DNA from: Roseibium sp. MMSF_3544
Lineage (GTDB): Bacteria > Pseudomonadota > Alphaproteobacteria > Rhizobiales > Stappiaceae
DNA: 56,697 bases
Assembly (NCBI RefSeq): GCF_030732845.1
Contig: NZ_JASHKA010000031.1
Span: forward strand, 1 to 56,697
Direction of reading: 5' to 3'
Position 1 is the first letter of the stretch; every line of letters begins with the position of its first letter. Made by a program: the position numbers and the translations under genes. The notes below the pieces were generated by a model. It was not told the DNA's origin and did no database searches. It saw only the letters and a list, made by a program, of their open reading frames with translations. Shown here one piece after another: positions 41,740 through 50,527 of this stretch.

Positions 41740-42594
41740 ATGGGTGAGATCGTACTCGCGGCAAAGGTCACGCACGTGCCGACCATGCTGATGTCCGAGC
41801 AGGAAGGCCCGGTCAAGGGAAAGCGCCAGCCCGCGATCAACGGGCATTACGAAATCGCGCGCCGGGCAAAGGAACTCGGTGCCACCACCGTTGTTGTCTG
41901 TGATACCCACTGGGTGATCAATGCCGGGTTTCACATCAACGCCAACAGCCGGTTCGAGGGCCTCTTCACCTCGAACGAATTTCCGCATTTCATTCAGAAC
42001 CTGCCCTACAGCTACCGGGGCAATCCGGAACTGGGCGACGCCATTGCCAAGGCCGCCATGGACAAGGGCACACACACGCTTGCCCACCATCTCGACAGCC
42101 TGGAACTGGAATACGGCACACTCGTTCCCATGCGCTTCATGAGCCGCGAACACGAGATGAAAGTGGTCTCGGTCGCTGCCTGGTGCACCGTTCACGATCA
42201 CCAGGAAAGCCGGCGTATCGGTGAAGCGATCCGGGAGGCGGTCGATGCCAGCGATGAGAAGGTGCTGCTGGTCGCATCCGGGTCCCTGTCACACAAGATA
42301 TGGGCGAACAAGGACTACGCTGCCAACAACGGCACTTTTACAATTTCCTCCGAGTTCAATCGCCAGGTTGACCTGCATGTTCTGGATATGTGGCAACGGG
42401 GCGATCATGCCGCCTTCCTGAAAATGCTGCCGGACTATGCAGAACACTGCTGCGGCGAGGGGTCCATGCATGATACGGCGATGCTCTACGGCGCGCTTGG
42501 CTGGGATACCTACGACAGCGAATGCGAAGTCGTGACGGAGTATTTCCCGAGTTCCGGCACCGGCCAGACCAACGTCATCTTCCCGGTTCAATAA
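41740..42594 (+). CDS. hpaD: HpaD, LigB-type 3,4-dihydroxyphenylacetate 2,3-dioxygenase
   Basis: A 284-residue class III extradiol dioxygenase. ATG 41740 has GGGAGG upstream and gives MGEIVLAAKVTHVPTM, collinear with E. coli HpaD. Metal-ligand histidines lie in KVTHVP and CDTHWV. GTLVPMRFM, VASGSLSH and GEGSMHDTAMLYGALGWD also match. It cleaves homoprotocatechuate between C2 and C3. A GTG at 41707 is in frame and overlaps the hpaE stop but lacks a good ribosome site. It is followed directly by an unrelated enzyme for the same reaction. Confidence 0.92.
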   Translation: MGEIVLAAKVTHVPTMLMSEQEGPVKGKRQPAINGHYEIARRAKELGATTVVVCDTHWVINAGFHINANSRFEGLFTSNEFPHFIQNLPYSYRGNPELGDAIAKAAMDKGTHTLAHHLDSLELEYGTLVPMRFMSREHEMKVVSVAAWCTVHDHQESRRIGEAIREAVDASDEKVLLVASGSLSHKIWANKDYAANNGTFTISSEFNRQVDLHVLDMWQRGDHAAFLKMLPDYAEHCCGEGSMHDTAMLYGALGWDTYDSECEVVTEYFPSSGTGQTNVIFPVQ

Positions 42595-42613
42595 GACCAG
42601 CAGGTAAAATACG

Positions 42614-43594
42614 ATGCCGATCCCCGCTCCCAATCTTTACCCGCCCTTCAACATCGTCCGCCTCAGCCATGTGGAACTGGCGGTCACGGATCTTGCCAAA
42701 AGCCGGGCGTTCTACGTCGACACGCTCGGGCTGCAGGTCACCGACGAGAACTCAGACGCGATCTATCTGCGCGCAATGGAAGAACGCGGCCATCACTGCG
42801 TCGTGCTGCGAAAGTCCGACGAGGCGTGCGCCCGCGATCTCGGTTTCAAGATCTTTGACGAAGACAGCCTCGACAAGGCGGCGCATTTCTTCAAAAGCAA
42901 GGGCCTGCCGGTCGAATGGGTGGAGCGGCCGTTTCAGTCGCGCACATTCCGGACCCGGGACCCCCATGGCATCCCGCTGGAATTCTATTGCCGGATGGAC
43001 CGCCTGCCCCCGATCCACCAGAAATACGCGCTCTACCGCGGTGTGAAGCCACTCCGCATCGATCACTTCAACTGCTTCTCGCCGAATGTGGACGAGTCCG
43101 TCGCGTTCTATAACGAACTCGGCTTCCGGGTGACCGAATACACCGAGGACGAGGAAACCGGCCGTCTCTGGGCGGCATGGACGCATCGCAAGGGCGGCGT
43201 GCACGACATCGCCTTTACCAACGGCAAGGGACCGCGTCTCCATCACACGGCCTTTTGGGTGCCGACACCCCTGAACATCATCGACCTGCTCGACCTCATG
43301 TCGACTACGGGCTGGGTATCCAACATCGAGCGCGGACCCGGCCGGCACGGGATCTCCAACGCGTTCTTCCTCTATATCCGCGACCCGGACGGTCACCGGA
43401 CCGAAATCTACTGCTCCGACTACCAAACGGTGGACCCGGACCTCGAACCGATCAAATGGGACCTCAAGGATCCGCAGCGCCAGACCCTTTGGGGGGCGCC
43501 TGCCCCGAAAAGCTGGTTCGAGGAAGGATCGCTTTTCGAAGGCACCGAAATCCAGGCGTCCAGTCTTGCAGCACAGCCGATTGTGGCACCCTGA
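42614..43594 (+). CDS. Homoprotocatechuate 2,3-dioxygenase, type I (VOC) extradiol family
   Basis: A 326-residue extradiol dioxygenase of the VOC fold, like Brevibacterium HPCD and Arthrobacter MndD. The metal triad is intact: His in RIDHFNCF (about residue 155), His in RLHHTAFWV (about 215) and Glu in HRTEIYCSDYQT (about 267). The C-terminal IKWDLKDPQRQTLWG-PSW-type lid is also present. It should carry out the same ring opening as the LigB-type hpaD 20 nt upstream, although it is unrelated in fold. Manganese or iron could be the metal. It may prefer a different catechol or a different metal condition. Confidence 0.9.
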   Translation: MPIPAPNLYPPFNIVRLSHVELAVTDLAKSRAFYVDTLGLQVTDENSDAIYLRAMEERGHHCVVLRKSDEACARDLGFKIFDEDSLDKAAHFFKSKGLPVEWVERPFQSRTFRTRDPHGIPLEFYCRMDRLPPIHQKYALYRGVKPLRIDHFNCFSPNVDESVAFYNELGFRVTEYTEDEETGRLWAAWTHRKGGVHDIAFTNGKGPRLHHTAFWVPTPLNIIDLLDLMSTTGWVSNIERGPGRHGISNAFFLYIRDPDGHRTEIYCSDYQTVDPDLEPIKWDLKDPQRQTLWGAPAPKSWFEEGSLFEGTEIQASSLAAQPIVAP

Positions 43595-43646
43595 AATTGG
43601 CTCATAATCGCCCATGACCGGGTCGTTCATTTCTAAGGAATAGTCC

Positions 43647-45044
43647 ATGGACTGGGACGAGTTCGCCCACTGGGGCAAGCACATCGCCGACTGGGCAGCG
43701 GATTATCACAAAACCCTGTCCGAGCGGCCCGTCCGCGCCCAGACGGCACCTGGCGAGATCGCTGCGCAACTCCCCGGTTCGCCGCCCGAATCCGCAGATG
43801 AGATGGGGACGGTTCTTTCCGACTTCGAGCGCATCGTCATGCCCGGCATCACCCACTGGCAGCACCCGCGTTTCTTCGCCTATTTCCCTGCCAATGCAGC
43901 ACCGCCTTCGATGCTGGCGGAAATGCTGGTCACGGTGATCGCCGCGCAGTGCATGCTCTGGCAGACGTCGCCAGCAGCAACTGAAATGGAAACGGTCATG
44001 GTCGACTGGCTGCGCCAGGCCATGGGCTTGCCGCAAAGCTACAGCGGCGTCATTCAGGACAGTGCCTCTTCGGCAACGCTCTCGGCCGTTCTGACCATGC
44101 GCGAAAGGGCAACAGGTTTTACAGGCAACAGGGAGGGGCTCTCGGGCAAGGGCAATCTTCGGATCTATTCATCGGATCAGGTGCACAGTTCCATCGACCG
44201 CGCCTGCTGGGTCGCCGGGATCGGACAGGAAAACCTCGTCAAGCTCCCGGCGACTGGTCCGAGATACGCACTGGACACCAATGCCTTGCAGCAGGCGATT
44301 GCCGCCGATCGCGCCGCCGGTCACACACCGGCTGGCGTCATTGCCATCACGGGTGGGACAGGCGTCGGAGCGTCCGACGCACTCGCGCCGGTTCTTCAGG
44401 TCATTCGCGCGCACGATCTTTACAGCCATCTCGACGCGGCCTGGGCCGGTGCTGCGATGATCTGCCCCGAGTTTCGCGCCGACTTCTGGGACGGTGTTGA
44501 CGGATTCGACAGCATCGTTTTCAACCCGCACAAATGGCTCGGTGCCCAGTTCGACTGTTCCGTCCAGTTTCTGGCCGATCCCGCGCCGCAACTGAACACG
44601 CTGAAGATCGAACCCGAATACCTGAAGACATCTGGCGATGCGGTGACCAACTACTCGGAATGGACCATTCCGCTCGGCCGCCGGTTCCGCGCTTTGAAGA
44701 TCTGGTTCATGATCCGTGCCTACGGGCTCGAAGGCCTGAGAGACCGCATCCGCAACCATGTCGCCTGGTCACGGGATATCTGCGAGGAAATTCGTGCGAT
44801 GGAGGGCTTCGAGATTGTCACCGAACCGATCCTCAGCCTGTTTTCCTTCCGCTGTCCGGGAGATGACGATGCCCAGCAACGTTTGGTGGACGCGCTCAAC
44901 AGCGACGGGCGCATCTATCTCACGCAGGGCGCTTTTCAGGGACGCAAGATCATCCGATTTCAGGTCGGGCAGTTCAACACGACGCGTGAGGAAGTGATGA
45001 TGGCCGCAGATGTCATCCGAGATGTCTGGAGGAAAATCGCATGA
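43647..45044 (+). CDS. PLP-dependent aromatic amino acid decarboxylase (DOPA/Trp decarboxylase family)
   Basis: A 465-residue group II decarboxylase. It has HWQHPRFFAYFPANAAPPSMLAE at the N-terminus (the substrate-pocket block of AADC), a cofactor block in QDSASSATLSAVL, the PLP aspartate in SHLDAAWAG and the lysine in FNPHKWLGAQFDCS. All functional residues are present. AAGGAA precedes the ATG, and the stop overlaps hpaG (ATGA), so it belongs to the operon. It probably converts DOPA or a related amino acid to an amine such as dopamine that can be oxidised to homoprotocatechuate. Trp, Tyr or Phe are alternatives. Confidence 0.88.
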   Translation: MDWDEFAHWGKHIADWAADYHKTLSERPVRAQTAPGEIAAQLPGSPPESADEMGTVLSDFERIVMPGITHWQHPRFFAYFPANAAPPSMLAEMLVTVIAAQCMLWQTSPAATEMETVMVDWLRQAMGLPQSYSGVIQDSASSATLSAVLTMRERATGFTGNREGLSGKGNLRIYSSDQVHSSIDRACWVAGIGQENLVKLPATGPRYALDTNALQQAIAADRAAGHTPAGVIAITGGTGVGASDALAPVLQVIRAHDLYSHLDAAWAGAAMICPEFRADFWDGVDGFDSIVFNPHKWLGAQFDCSVQFLADPAPQLNTLKIEPEYLKTSGDAVTNYSEWTIPLGRRFRALKIWFMIRAYGLEGLRDRIRNHVAWSRDICEEIRAMEGFEIVTEPILSLFSFRCPGDDDAQQRLVDALNSDGRIYLTQGAFQGRKIIRFQVGQFNTTREEVMMAADVIRDVWRKIA

Positions 45045-45892
45045 GGTTCGCAACCTATACCGCCGGCGGCAAATCCTACTATGGCGCGGTGACCGAGAAA
45101 GGCATGATCGCACTGTCTCCCGAGTTTCCGCAGTGGCCGACGCTTTACAGCGCCATGGCCGCCCAAGGATTGGAAACCTTGGCAGAAGCTGCGAACGGCA
45201 AATCCGTAACCCACTCTGACTTTGTCTACGAAATGGTGCTGCCGGATGCACCGCGCATTCTTTGCGTCGGCGTGAACTTTCCCGACAGGAATGCCGAATA
45301 CAAGGACGGCAGCGCACTGCCGAAATACATGTCTCTGTTCCCGCGCTTTGCTAGTGGCTTTACCGGGCATGACCGTCCGCTGATCCGGCCACCCGAGAAC
45401 CACACACTGGATTACGAAGGCGAAGTTGCAATTGTTATCGGAAGGGAGGGCAGACGGATCAAGGCAGAAAACGCCTATGACCATATCGCTGCGCTGACGC
45501 TTTGCAACGAAGGGACGATCCGCGACTGGGTCCGGCACGCCAAGTTCAATGTTACCCAAGGCAAGAACTGGGACCGGTCCGGAGCCATGGGGCCCTGGCT
45601 GGTGCCGTTCAGGAATGCCGCACAACTCGATGAGGCCCGGATCATCACCCGGGTGAACGGAGAGGTTCGACAGGACGATTATCTCAAACGCATGTTGTTT
45701 CCGGTTCGCGAGGAAATCGCCTACATATCAACGTTCATGACGCTTCAGCCCGGCGATGTGATCGTCACCGGAACCCCGACCGGCGCCGGGGCGCGTTTCG
45801 ACCCGCCCCGCTATCTGAAGCCCGGCGACGTGGTCGAGATCGAAGTGGACGGCATCGGCCTTCTGCGCAACGGCGTGGAGGACGAAGCATGA
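45041..45892 (+). CDS. hpaG: HpaG-like fumarylacetoacetate-hydrolase-family decarboxylase/isomerase
   Basis: A 283-residue FAH-family enzyme with metal residues in LDYEGEVAIVIGREGR (E-x-E type) and downstream D in EGTIRDWVRHAK, plus VTGTPTGAG. In the hpa pathway it decarboxylates 5-oxopent-3-ene-1,2,5-tricarboxylate and isomerises the product. The E. coli enzyme has two FAH domains (about 430 residues); this has one, so it may do only one half-reaction or form a dimer. ATGA overlap on both sides. Confidence 0.85.
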   Translation: MRFATYTAGGKSYYGAVTEKGMIALSPEFPQWPTLYSAMAAQGLETLAEAANGKSVTHSDFVYEMVLPDAPRILCVGVNFPDRNAEYKDGSALPKYMSLFPRFASGFTGHDRPLIRPPENHTLDYEGEVAIVIGREGRRIKAENAYDHIAALTLCNEGTIRDWVRHAKFNVTQGKNWDRSGAMGPWLVPFRNAAQLDEARIITRVNGEVRQDDYLKRMLFPVREEIAYISTFMTLQPGDVIVTGTPTGAGARFDPPRYLKPGDVVEIEVDGIGLLRNGVEDEA

Positions 45893-46689
45893 CACCGGAC
45901 GATCACGCACGTGCAGCCCGGGACCTGCTTGAGGCGGAACGGACCGGTGAGCAGATCGGACTGTTGTCCTTGCGCCATCCCGAGATGGGCATGGATGATG
46001 CCTACGCCATCCAAAACGCCATCTATGCACAAAAGCTGGATGAGGGGCGCAAAGTCATCGGCTGGAAGATCGGACTGACCTCCAAGGCGATGCAGTCAGC
46101 GCTCAACATAGACATTCCCGACAGTGGCATCCTGTTTGACGACATGGCCTTTCTGAACGGTTCTAAGGTGCCGGCGGGCCGCTTTATCCAGCCACGCATC
46201 GAGGCCGAAATCGCCTTCGTCATGCAGTCTTCGCTCGGCGGCGAAGACGTGTCGCGCGAAGATGTGCTTGCGGCAACCGGACATGTCGCGCCCGCACTTG
46301 AGATCCTGGACACCCGCATTCGCCGGAAAGACGCGGTGACCGGCCAGACCCGCACCGTCCATGACACGATCAGCGACAATGCGGCAAACGCCGGTATCGT
46401 TCTGGGAAACAGGCGCCACCTTCCTGATCACTTCGACCTCAGGTGGGTCGGGGCGATGGTGTTCTGCAACGGTGAGATCGAGGAAACCGGGCTGGGAGCA
46501 GGTGTTCTGAACGACCCGGTTGAAAGCGTTGCCTGGCTTGCCCGGCGCATGGCCGGCTACGGGCAGCGGATCGAACCGGGTCATATCGTTCTGTCCGGCA
46601 GCTTCATCCGGCCCATCGAATGCCCTCCGGGTACGGAAATCCATGCCGATTTCGGGTCGTTCGGAGCGGTCGATATCAATTTCGCCTAG
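45889..46689 (+). CDS. hpaH: HpaH, 2-oxo-hept-4-ene-1,7-dioate hydratase
   Basis: A 266-residue hydratase/decarboxylase-family protein. GWKIGLTSKAMQSALNI (about residue 60), RFIQPRIEAEIAFVM and ALEILDTRI show the conserved metal and acid-base positions; it ends with IHADFGSFGAVDINF. It adds water to the dienoate before aldol cleavage. It overlaps hpaG by ATGA and precedes hpaI by 10 nt. Confidence 0.93.
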   Translation: MTPDDHARAARDLLEAERTGEQIGLLSLRHPEMGMDDAYAIQNAIYAQKLDEGRKVIGWKIGLTSKAMQSALNIDIPDSGILFDDMAFLNGSKVPAGRFIQPRIEAEIAFVMQSSLGGEDVSREDVLAATGHVAPALEILDTRIRRKDAVTGQTRTVHDTISDNAANAGIVLGNRRHLPDHFDLRWVGAMVFCNGEIEETGLGAGVLNDPVESVAWLARRMAGYGQRIEPGHIVLSGSFIRPIECPPGTEIHADFGSFGAVDINFA

Positions 46690-46699
46690 GGAGACAGCG

Positions 46700-47479
46700 A
46701 TGCCCGCCCCTCACAACGCCTTCAAGGCAGCCCTGAAAAGCGGAAACCCGCAAATGGGATGCTGGCTGGGCCTGGCAGATCCTTACATTGCCGAAATCAG
46801 TGCGCATGCGGGTTTCGACTGGCTCCTGATCGACGGCGAGCACGCTCCAAACGACCTGCGTTCGATCATCGCGCAGTTGCAGGTGATCGCGGCGTCGGAC
46901 AGCCATCCGGTTGTCAGGCCCGTTGTCGGTGAAACCTGGATGATCAAGCAGCTCCTGGATGCCGGGGCACAGACCTTGCTGGTTCCGATGGTCGAAAGCG
47001 CTGAGCAGGCACGAGAGCTCGTCGCTGCCGTCACCTATCCGCCCGATGGTGTCCGAGGCGTGGGTTCTGCCCTCGCACGTGCTTCCGGATTTGCCGGCAT
47101 TCCAGACTATCTGACGACGGCCCGGAACGAAATCTGCCTGCTGGTACAGGTCGAAAACCTGAAAGGCCTTGCGGCACTGGACGACATTCTGACAGTCGAC
47201 GGCCTCGACGGCGTTTTCATTGGACCGTCGGACCTTGCCGCCGATATGGGCCATATCGGCAATCCGGGGCACCCTGACGTGGCAAAGGCCGTGATCAATG
47301 CCATGGGCACGATCGTCGCTTCCGGCAAGGCCGGTGGAATTCTCACGCTGGATACAGCTCTTCAGCGAACCTGCCTGGACCTTGGCGCAACATTTGTTGC
47401 AACGGCCATCGATGTCACCTTGTTCGCGAATGCCATCCGCAAAAGTGCGACAGACGCGAAAGCCCTGCAAACCTCCTAG
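46700..47479 (+). CDS. hpaI: HpaI, 4-hydroxy-2-oxo-heptanedioate aldolase
   Basis: A 259-residue class II aldolase of the HpcH/HpaI family. It has WLLIDGEHAPNDLRSI (catalytic His), QTLLVPMVESAEQA (metal Glu), GVRGVGSALARAS (Arg) and VFIGPSDLAADMG (metal Asp). It splits the hydrated product to pyruvate and succinic semialdehyde, ending the pathway. AGGGAG precedes ATG 46700; the longer frame from 46520 lies inside hpaH. Confidence 0.95.
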   Translation: MPAPHNAFKAALKSGNPQMGCWLGLADPYIAEISAHAGFDWLLIDGEHAPNDLRSIIAQLQVIAASDSHPVVRPVVGETWMIKQLLDAGAQTLLVPMVESAEQARELVAAVTYPPDGVRGVGSALARASGFAGIPDYLTTARNEICLLVQVENLKGLAALDDILTVDGLDGVFIGPSDLAADMGHIGNPGHPDVAKAVINAMGTIVASGKAGGILTLDTALQRTCLDLGATFVATAIDVTLFANAIRKSATDAKALQTS

Positions 47480-47627
47480 GACTCAAGCACTCGGTTGGCT
47501 GCACGCCAGGAAGCAAGTGCTTCGTTTGAAGAGACCAATCGCGCATCCAGGCGGTCCAAAGACGCCCCCCAATTGAAAAAATACCGCTGGAGCTGTTGCC
47601 AAGCGCGTAAAAAGGGACAAATAATGT

Positions 47628-47645
47628 AACCAATCAAAATTGGTT
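47628..47645. promoter_or_regulatory. Candidate GntR operator (autoregulatory)
   Basis: AACCAAT-caaa-ATTGGTT is a perfect 7-4-7 palindrome ending 3 nt before the first possible start of the GntR gene. This fits control of the gntR-dpp-ggt unit by its own regulator, and also favours the later start at 47663. Confidence 0.6.
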
Positions 47646-47647
47646 CC

Positions 47648-48373
47648 ATGAAAAGATCCCACATGACAGAAGACCGTCCAACCCGACGAAACTCCAGTCT
47701 TGCCTTGGAACGCCTGCGTATTCTTGTCGACCAGCTCGCTCTGGACGGCGTTCGACAGCTTCCTACGGAACGGGACCTTTCTGAGCAAATTGGTGTCGGT
47801 CGTCGCGCAGTTCGCCGGGCGCTGGAGGTTCTTGAAACCGAAGGGTTCATCTGGCGGCGGCAAGGGGCGGGCACGTTCATCGGGTCGAAGCCGAGCGACG
47901 GCGAGCCGCAGCTCAACAAACTGCCCGAGATGAGCAACATGCTCGAGGTCATGGAAGTCCGCCTGCGTCTGGAACCGGCGCTGGCACAACTGGCCGCCAT
48001 TCGGGCAACGCCGCAGGACATCATCCAGATGCGTCATGTCGCGGACAAGGTCGGCGAGGCGGACGACATGGACGGACGCGAACTTTGGGACGGTGCCCTG
48101 CACCGTGCAATCGCCAAGGCTGCCGGCAATACGCTGTTTCTTGCGCTTTTCGATGTTGTTGACCGCATGCGCCAGAATGATAGCTGGCGCCATGTGCGCG
48201 AAGCCTTGCGCACCCGTGAAACGGTCACGCAATACAAGGCGCAGCACTCCGACATCGTCGATGCGATCGAGCGCCATGACCCTGTTTCCGCTGAACGGTT
48301 GATGCGTCAGCATCTGCTGTCTCTGCAGGAACGGCTCCTTTTCCAGTCGCCGGAAAGCGCCGACAATGGGTGA
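47648..48373 (+). CDS. GntR-family transcriptional regulator, FCD (FadR) type
   Basis: A 241-residue regulator (236 if the ATG at 47663 is used). The winged helix shows RQLPTERDLSEQIGVGRRAVRRALEVLETEGFIWR. The FCD domain has conserved metal positions (ELWDGALHRAI and QHSDIVDAIERHD). It begins the plus-strand peptide-transport operon and overlaps the first ABC gene by 8 nt (ATGGGTGA). A peptide, amino acid or catabolic acid is the probable effector. Confidence 0.9.
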   Translation: MKRSHMTEDRPTRRNSSLALERLRILVDQLALDGVRQLPTERDLSEQIGVGRRAVRRALEVLETEGFIWRRQGAGTFIGSKPSDGEPQLNKLPEMSNMLEVMEVRLRLEPALAQLAAIRATPQDIIQMRHVADKVGEADDMDGRELWDGALHRAIAKAAGNTLFLALFDVVDRMRQNDSWRHVREALRTRETVTQYKAQHSDIVDAIERHDPVSAERLMRQHLLSLQERLLFQSPESADNG

Positions 48374-49391
48374 GCGGCCGGAAAACCAGGCGAACCACCC
48401 GGACGACCCGCCGCTGCTAACGGTCGAAAACCTCTCAATCCGCTTCCGCAACGCCGCTGCCAATACAGTGGATGGCATATCCTTCAACGTCGACCGCGGT
48501 GAAACGCTCTGCATCGTGGGTGAGAGCGGCTGCGGCAAATCCATCTCCGCGCTCGCGCTTATGGGCCTTCTGCCCATGCCCCCTGCGGAGATTGCTTCCG
48601 GGCGTATGGTCTTCGATCGGCGGGATCTGCTCACCCTTTCTCCCAAGGCTCGTGCAGATCTGCGCGGCGACCGCATGGCGATGATCTTTCAGGAGCCGAT
48701 GACATCGCTCAATCCCGCCTTCCGCATTGGCGATCAGATCGCCGAAGGCGTGTTGCGTCACAGGTCGATAAGTCAGGCGGACGCTCGCCGCAGGGCCGTG
48801 GAAATGCTGGACAGGGTGAAGATCCCCGCTGCAGCCGAGCGGCTGGACGACTACCCGCACCAGCTTTCAGGTGGCATGCGCCAGCGGGTGATGATCGCCA
48901 TGGCCCTTGCCAATGACCCGGACCTTCTGATTGCCGATGAACCCACAACCGCGCTCGACGTGACCATTCAGGCGCAGATCCTCGAACTCATGCGGACCCT
49001 TCAGGAGGAAACGGGAACCGCGCTCATCATGATCACGCATGATTTGGGTGTCGTGGCCGAAATCGCCGATCAGGTGGCGGTGATGTATGCCGGCAAGATC
49101 GTCGAACAAGGTCCGGTTGACGCCATCTTCGACGATCCGCAGCACCCCTACACCATCGGCCTGATGAGTTCCCTGCCCTCGCTTGGAGAGCGCCAGAGCC
49201 GGCTGACGACAATCTCCGGCATGGTCCCGACGATTGAAACCATGCCGTCCGGCTGCCGGTTCGCGCCGCGCTGCCCGTTTGTGCACGAGACCTGCATCGC
49301 ACGGGCTCCCGAATTGACGTCCTTGTCGCGGAACCATCTGGCGGCCTGTCATTTCGCGCCGCTCGAAGCACACGTGGTGGAAGCGGTATGA
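48366..49391 (+). CDS. Peptide ABC transporter ATP-binding protein, DppD/OppD type
   Basis: A 341-residue ABC ATPase. Walker A GESGCGKSISALA, signature LSGGMRQRVMIAMAL, Walker B LLIADEPTTALD and the H-loop ITHDLG are intact. The C-terminal oligopeptide/dipeptide extension carries a cysteine-rich GCRFAPRCPFVHETC, typical of DppD. ATGA overlap with the next gene. Confidence 0.95.
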   Translation: MGERPENQANHPDDPPLLTVENLSIRFRNAAANTVDGISFNVDRGETLCIVGESGCGKSISALALMGLLPMPPAEIASGRMVFDRRDLLTLSPKARADLRGDRMAMIFQEPMTSLNPAFRIGDQIAEGVLRHRSISQADARRRAVEMLDRVKIPAAAERLDDYPHQLSGGMRQRVMIAMALANDPDLLIADEPTTALDVTIQAQILELMRTLQEETGTALIMITHDLGVVAEIADQVAVMYAGKIVEQGPVDAIFDDPQHPYTIGLMSSLPSLGERQSRLTTISGMVPTIETMPSGCRFAPRCPFVHETCIARAPELTSLSRNHLAACHFAPLEAHVVEAV

Positions 49392-50527
49392 AACACTTCT
49401 CGCAAGACACCATCCTGGAAACCCGCGGTCTTGGCCGCACCTTCACGCGCGGCGGCGGACTTTTCCAGAAAAAGACCGTTGTCCGCGCCGTCGATGGCGT
49501 CGACCTGACGGTCAGGCGCGGCGAAACCCTGGCGATTGTGGGCGAAAGCGGCTGCGGGAAATCCACACTTGCAAGAACTCTCGTGCGGCTTCTGGAACCA
49601 ACCAGCGGTCAGGTTCTTTATGAAGGTTCCGACATCGCGCATCTGGCTACACGCAGCATGCGGGAGTTGCGCAAGGACCTGCAGTTTGTCTTCCAGGATC
49701 CGTTTTCGTCCCTCAATCCAAGGATGACCGTCGGCGCAATCGTTGAAGAACCTTTGACCATTCACACGCAGGACGGCAAACCAGCGCGGCAAGAAAAGGT
49801 TGCCCGTCTGCTGCAACGGGTGGGCCTTCGACCGAGCATGGCGGACAGGTACCCGCACGAATTTTCAGGCGGCCAGAGACAGCGCATCGGCATCGCACGC
49901 GCCCTTGCAAGCGAACCCAAGGTGATCGTCGCCGACGAACCGGTCTCCGCGCTTGACGTTTCCGTCCAGGCACAGGTGATCAACCTGCTTGAGGATCTGA
50001 AAAGCGAGTTCAGCCTCACGCTTGTTCTGATCGCCCACGATCTTGCCGTCATCCGTCATATGAGTGACCGGGTCGCTGTCATGTATCTCGGGGAAATCGT
50101 CGAGATCGGAGATACGGAAACCGTCTACAGCGCTCCGCGGCATCCCTATACCCAGGCGCTGATGCGCGCGATCCCGGTGCCGGCTCCGGGCCGGCGTTCG
50201 ATGCAGGCTGAGCTTCCCGGGGATATTCCCTCGCCGCTCAACCCGCCGTCCGGATGCCGGTTCCACACCCGCTGCCACCATGCGGACGCGAATTGCGGGG
50301 CCGAGCGTCCCGCCCTTGAACCCACGGACGGACAGCGCGAGGTCGCCTGCCACCACTGGCAAAAGATCGCCGCGAGCCTGACCCCGCAAAAACAAGAGCC
50401 GCCCCGAAGTGCGGCCGCTGCGAAACGCTTTTCCCTTTACCGGGAGTGGAGCCGAAAAAACAAGTCGAAAGGCCCATCCTCCGCCCCCGGTGTCACAACC
50501 ACCCAGAGGAAAGACAATAATGCGTAA
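49388..50527 (+). CDS. Peptide ABC transporter ATP-binding protein, DppF/OppF type
   Basis: A 379-residue ABC ATPase. Walker A is GESGCGKSTLARTL, signature FSGGQRQRIGIARAL, Walker B VIVADEPVSALD. The C-terminal GCRFHTRCHHADANC forms the family Fe-S-like cysteine patch. A basic, proline-rich tail of about 50 residues extends beyond the usual end. The stop overlaps the binding-protein start by 8 nt (ATGCGTAA). Confidence 0.95.
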   Translation: MKHFSQDTILETRGLGRTFTRGGGLFQKKTVVRAVDGVDLTVRRGETLAIVGESGCGKSTLARTLVRLLEPTSGQVLYEGSDIAHLATRSMRELRKDLQFVFQDPFSSLNPRMTVGAIVEEPLTIHTQDGKPARQEKVARLLQRVGLRPSMADRYPHEFSGGQRQRIGIARALASEPKVIVADEPVSALDVSVQAQVINLLEDLKSEFSLTLVLIAHDLAVIRHMSDRVAVMYLGEIVEIGDTETVYSAPRHPYTQALMRAIPVPAPGRRSMQAELPGDIPSPLNPPSGCRFHTRCHHADANCGAERPALEPTDGQREVACHHWQKIAASLTPQKQEPPRSAAAAKRFSLYREWSRKNKSKGPSSAPGVTTTQRKDNNA

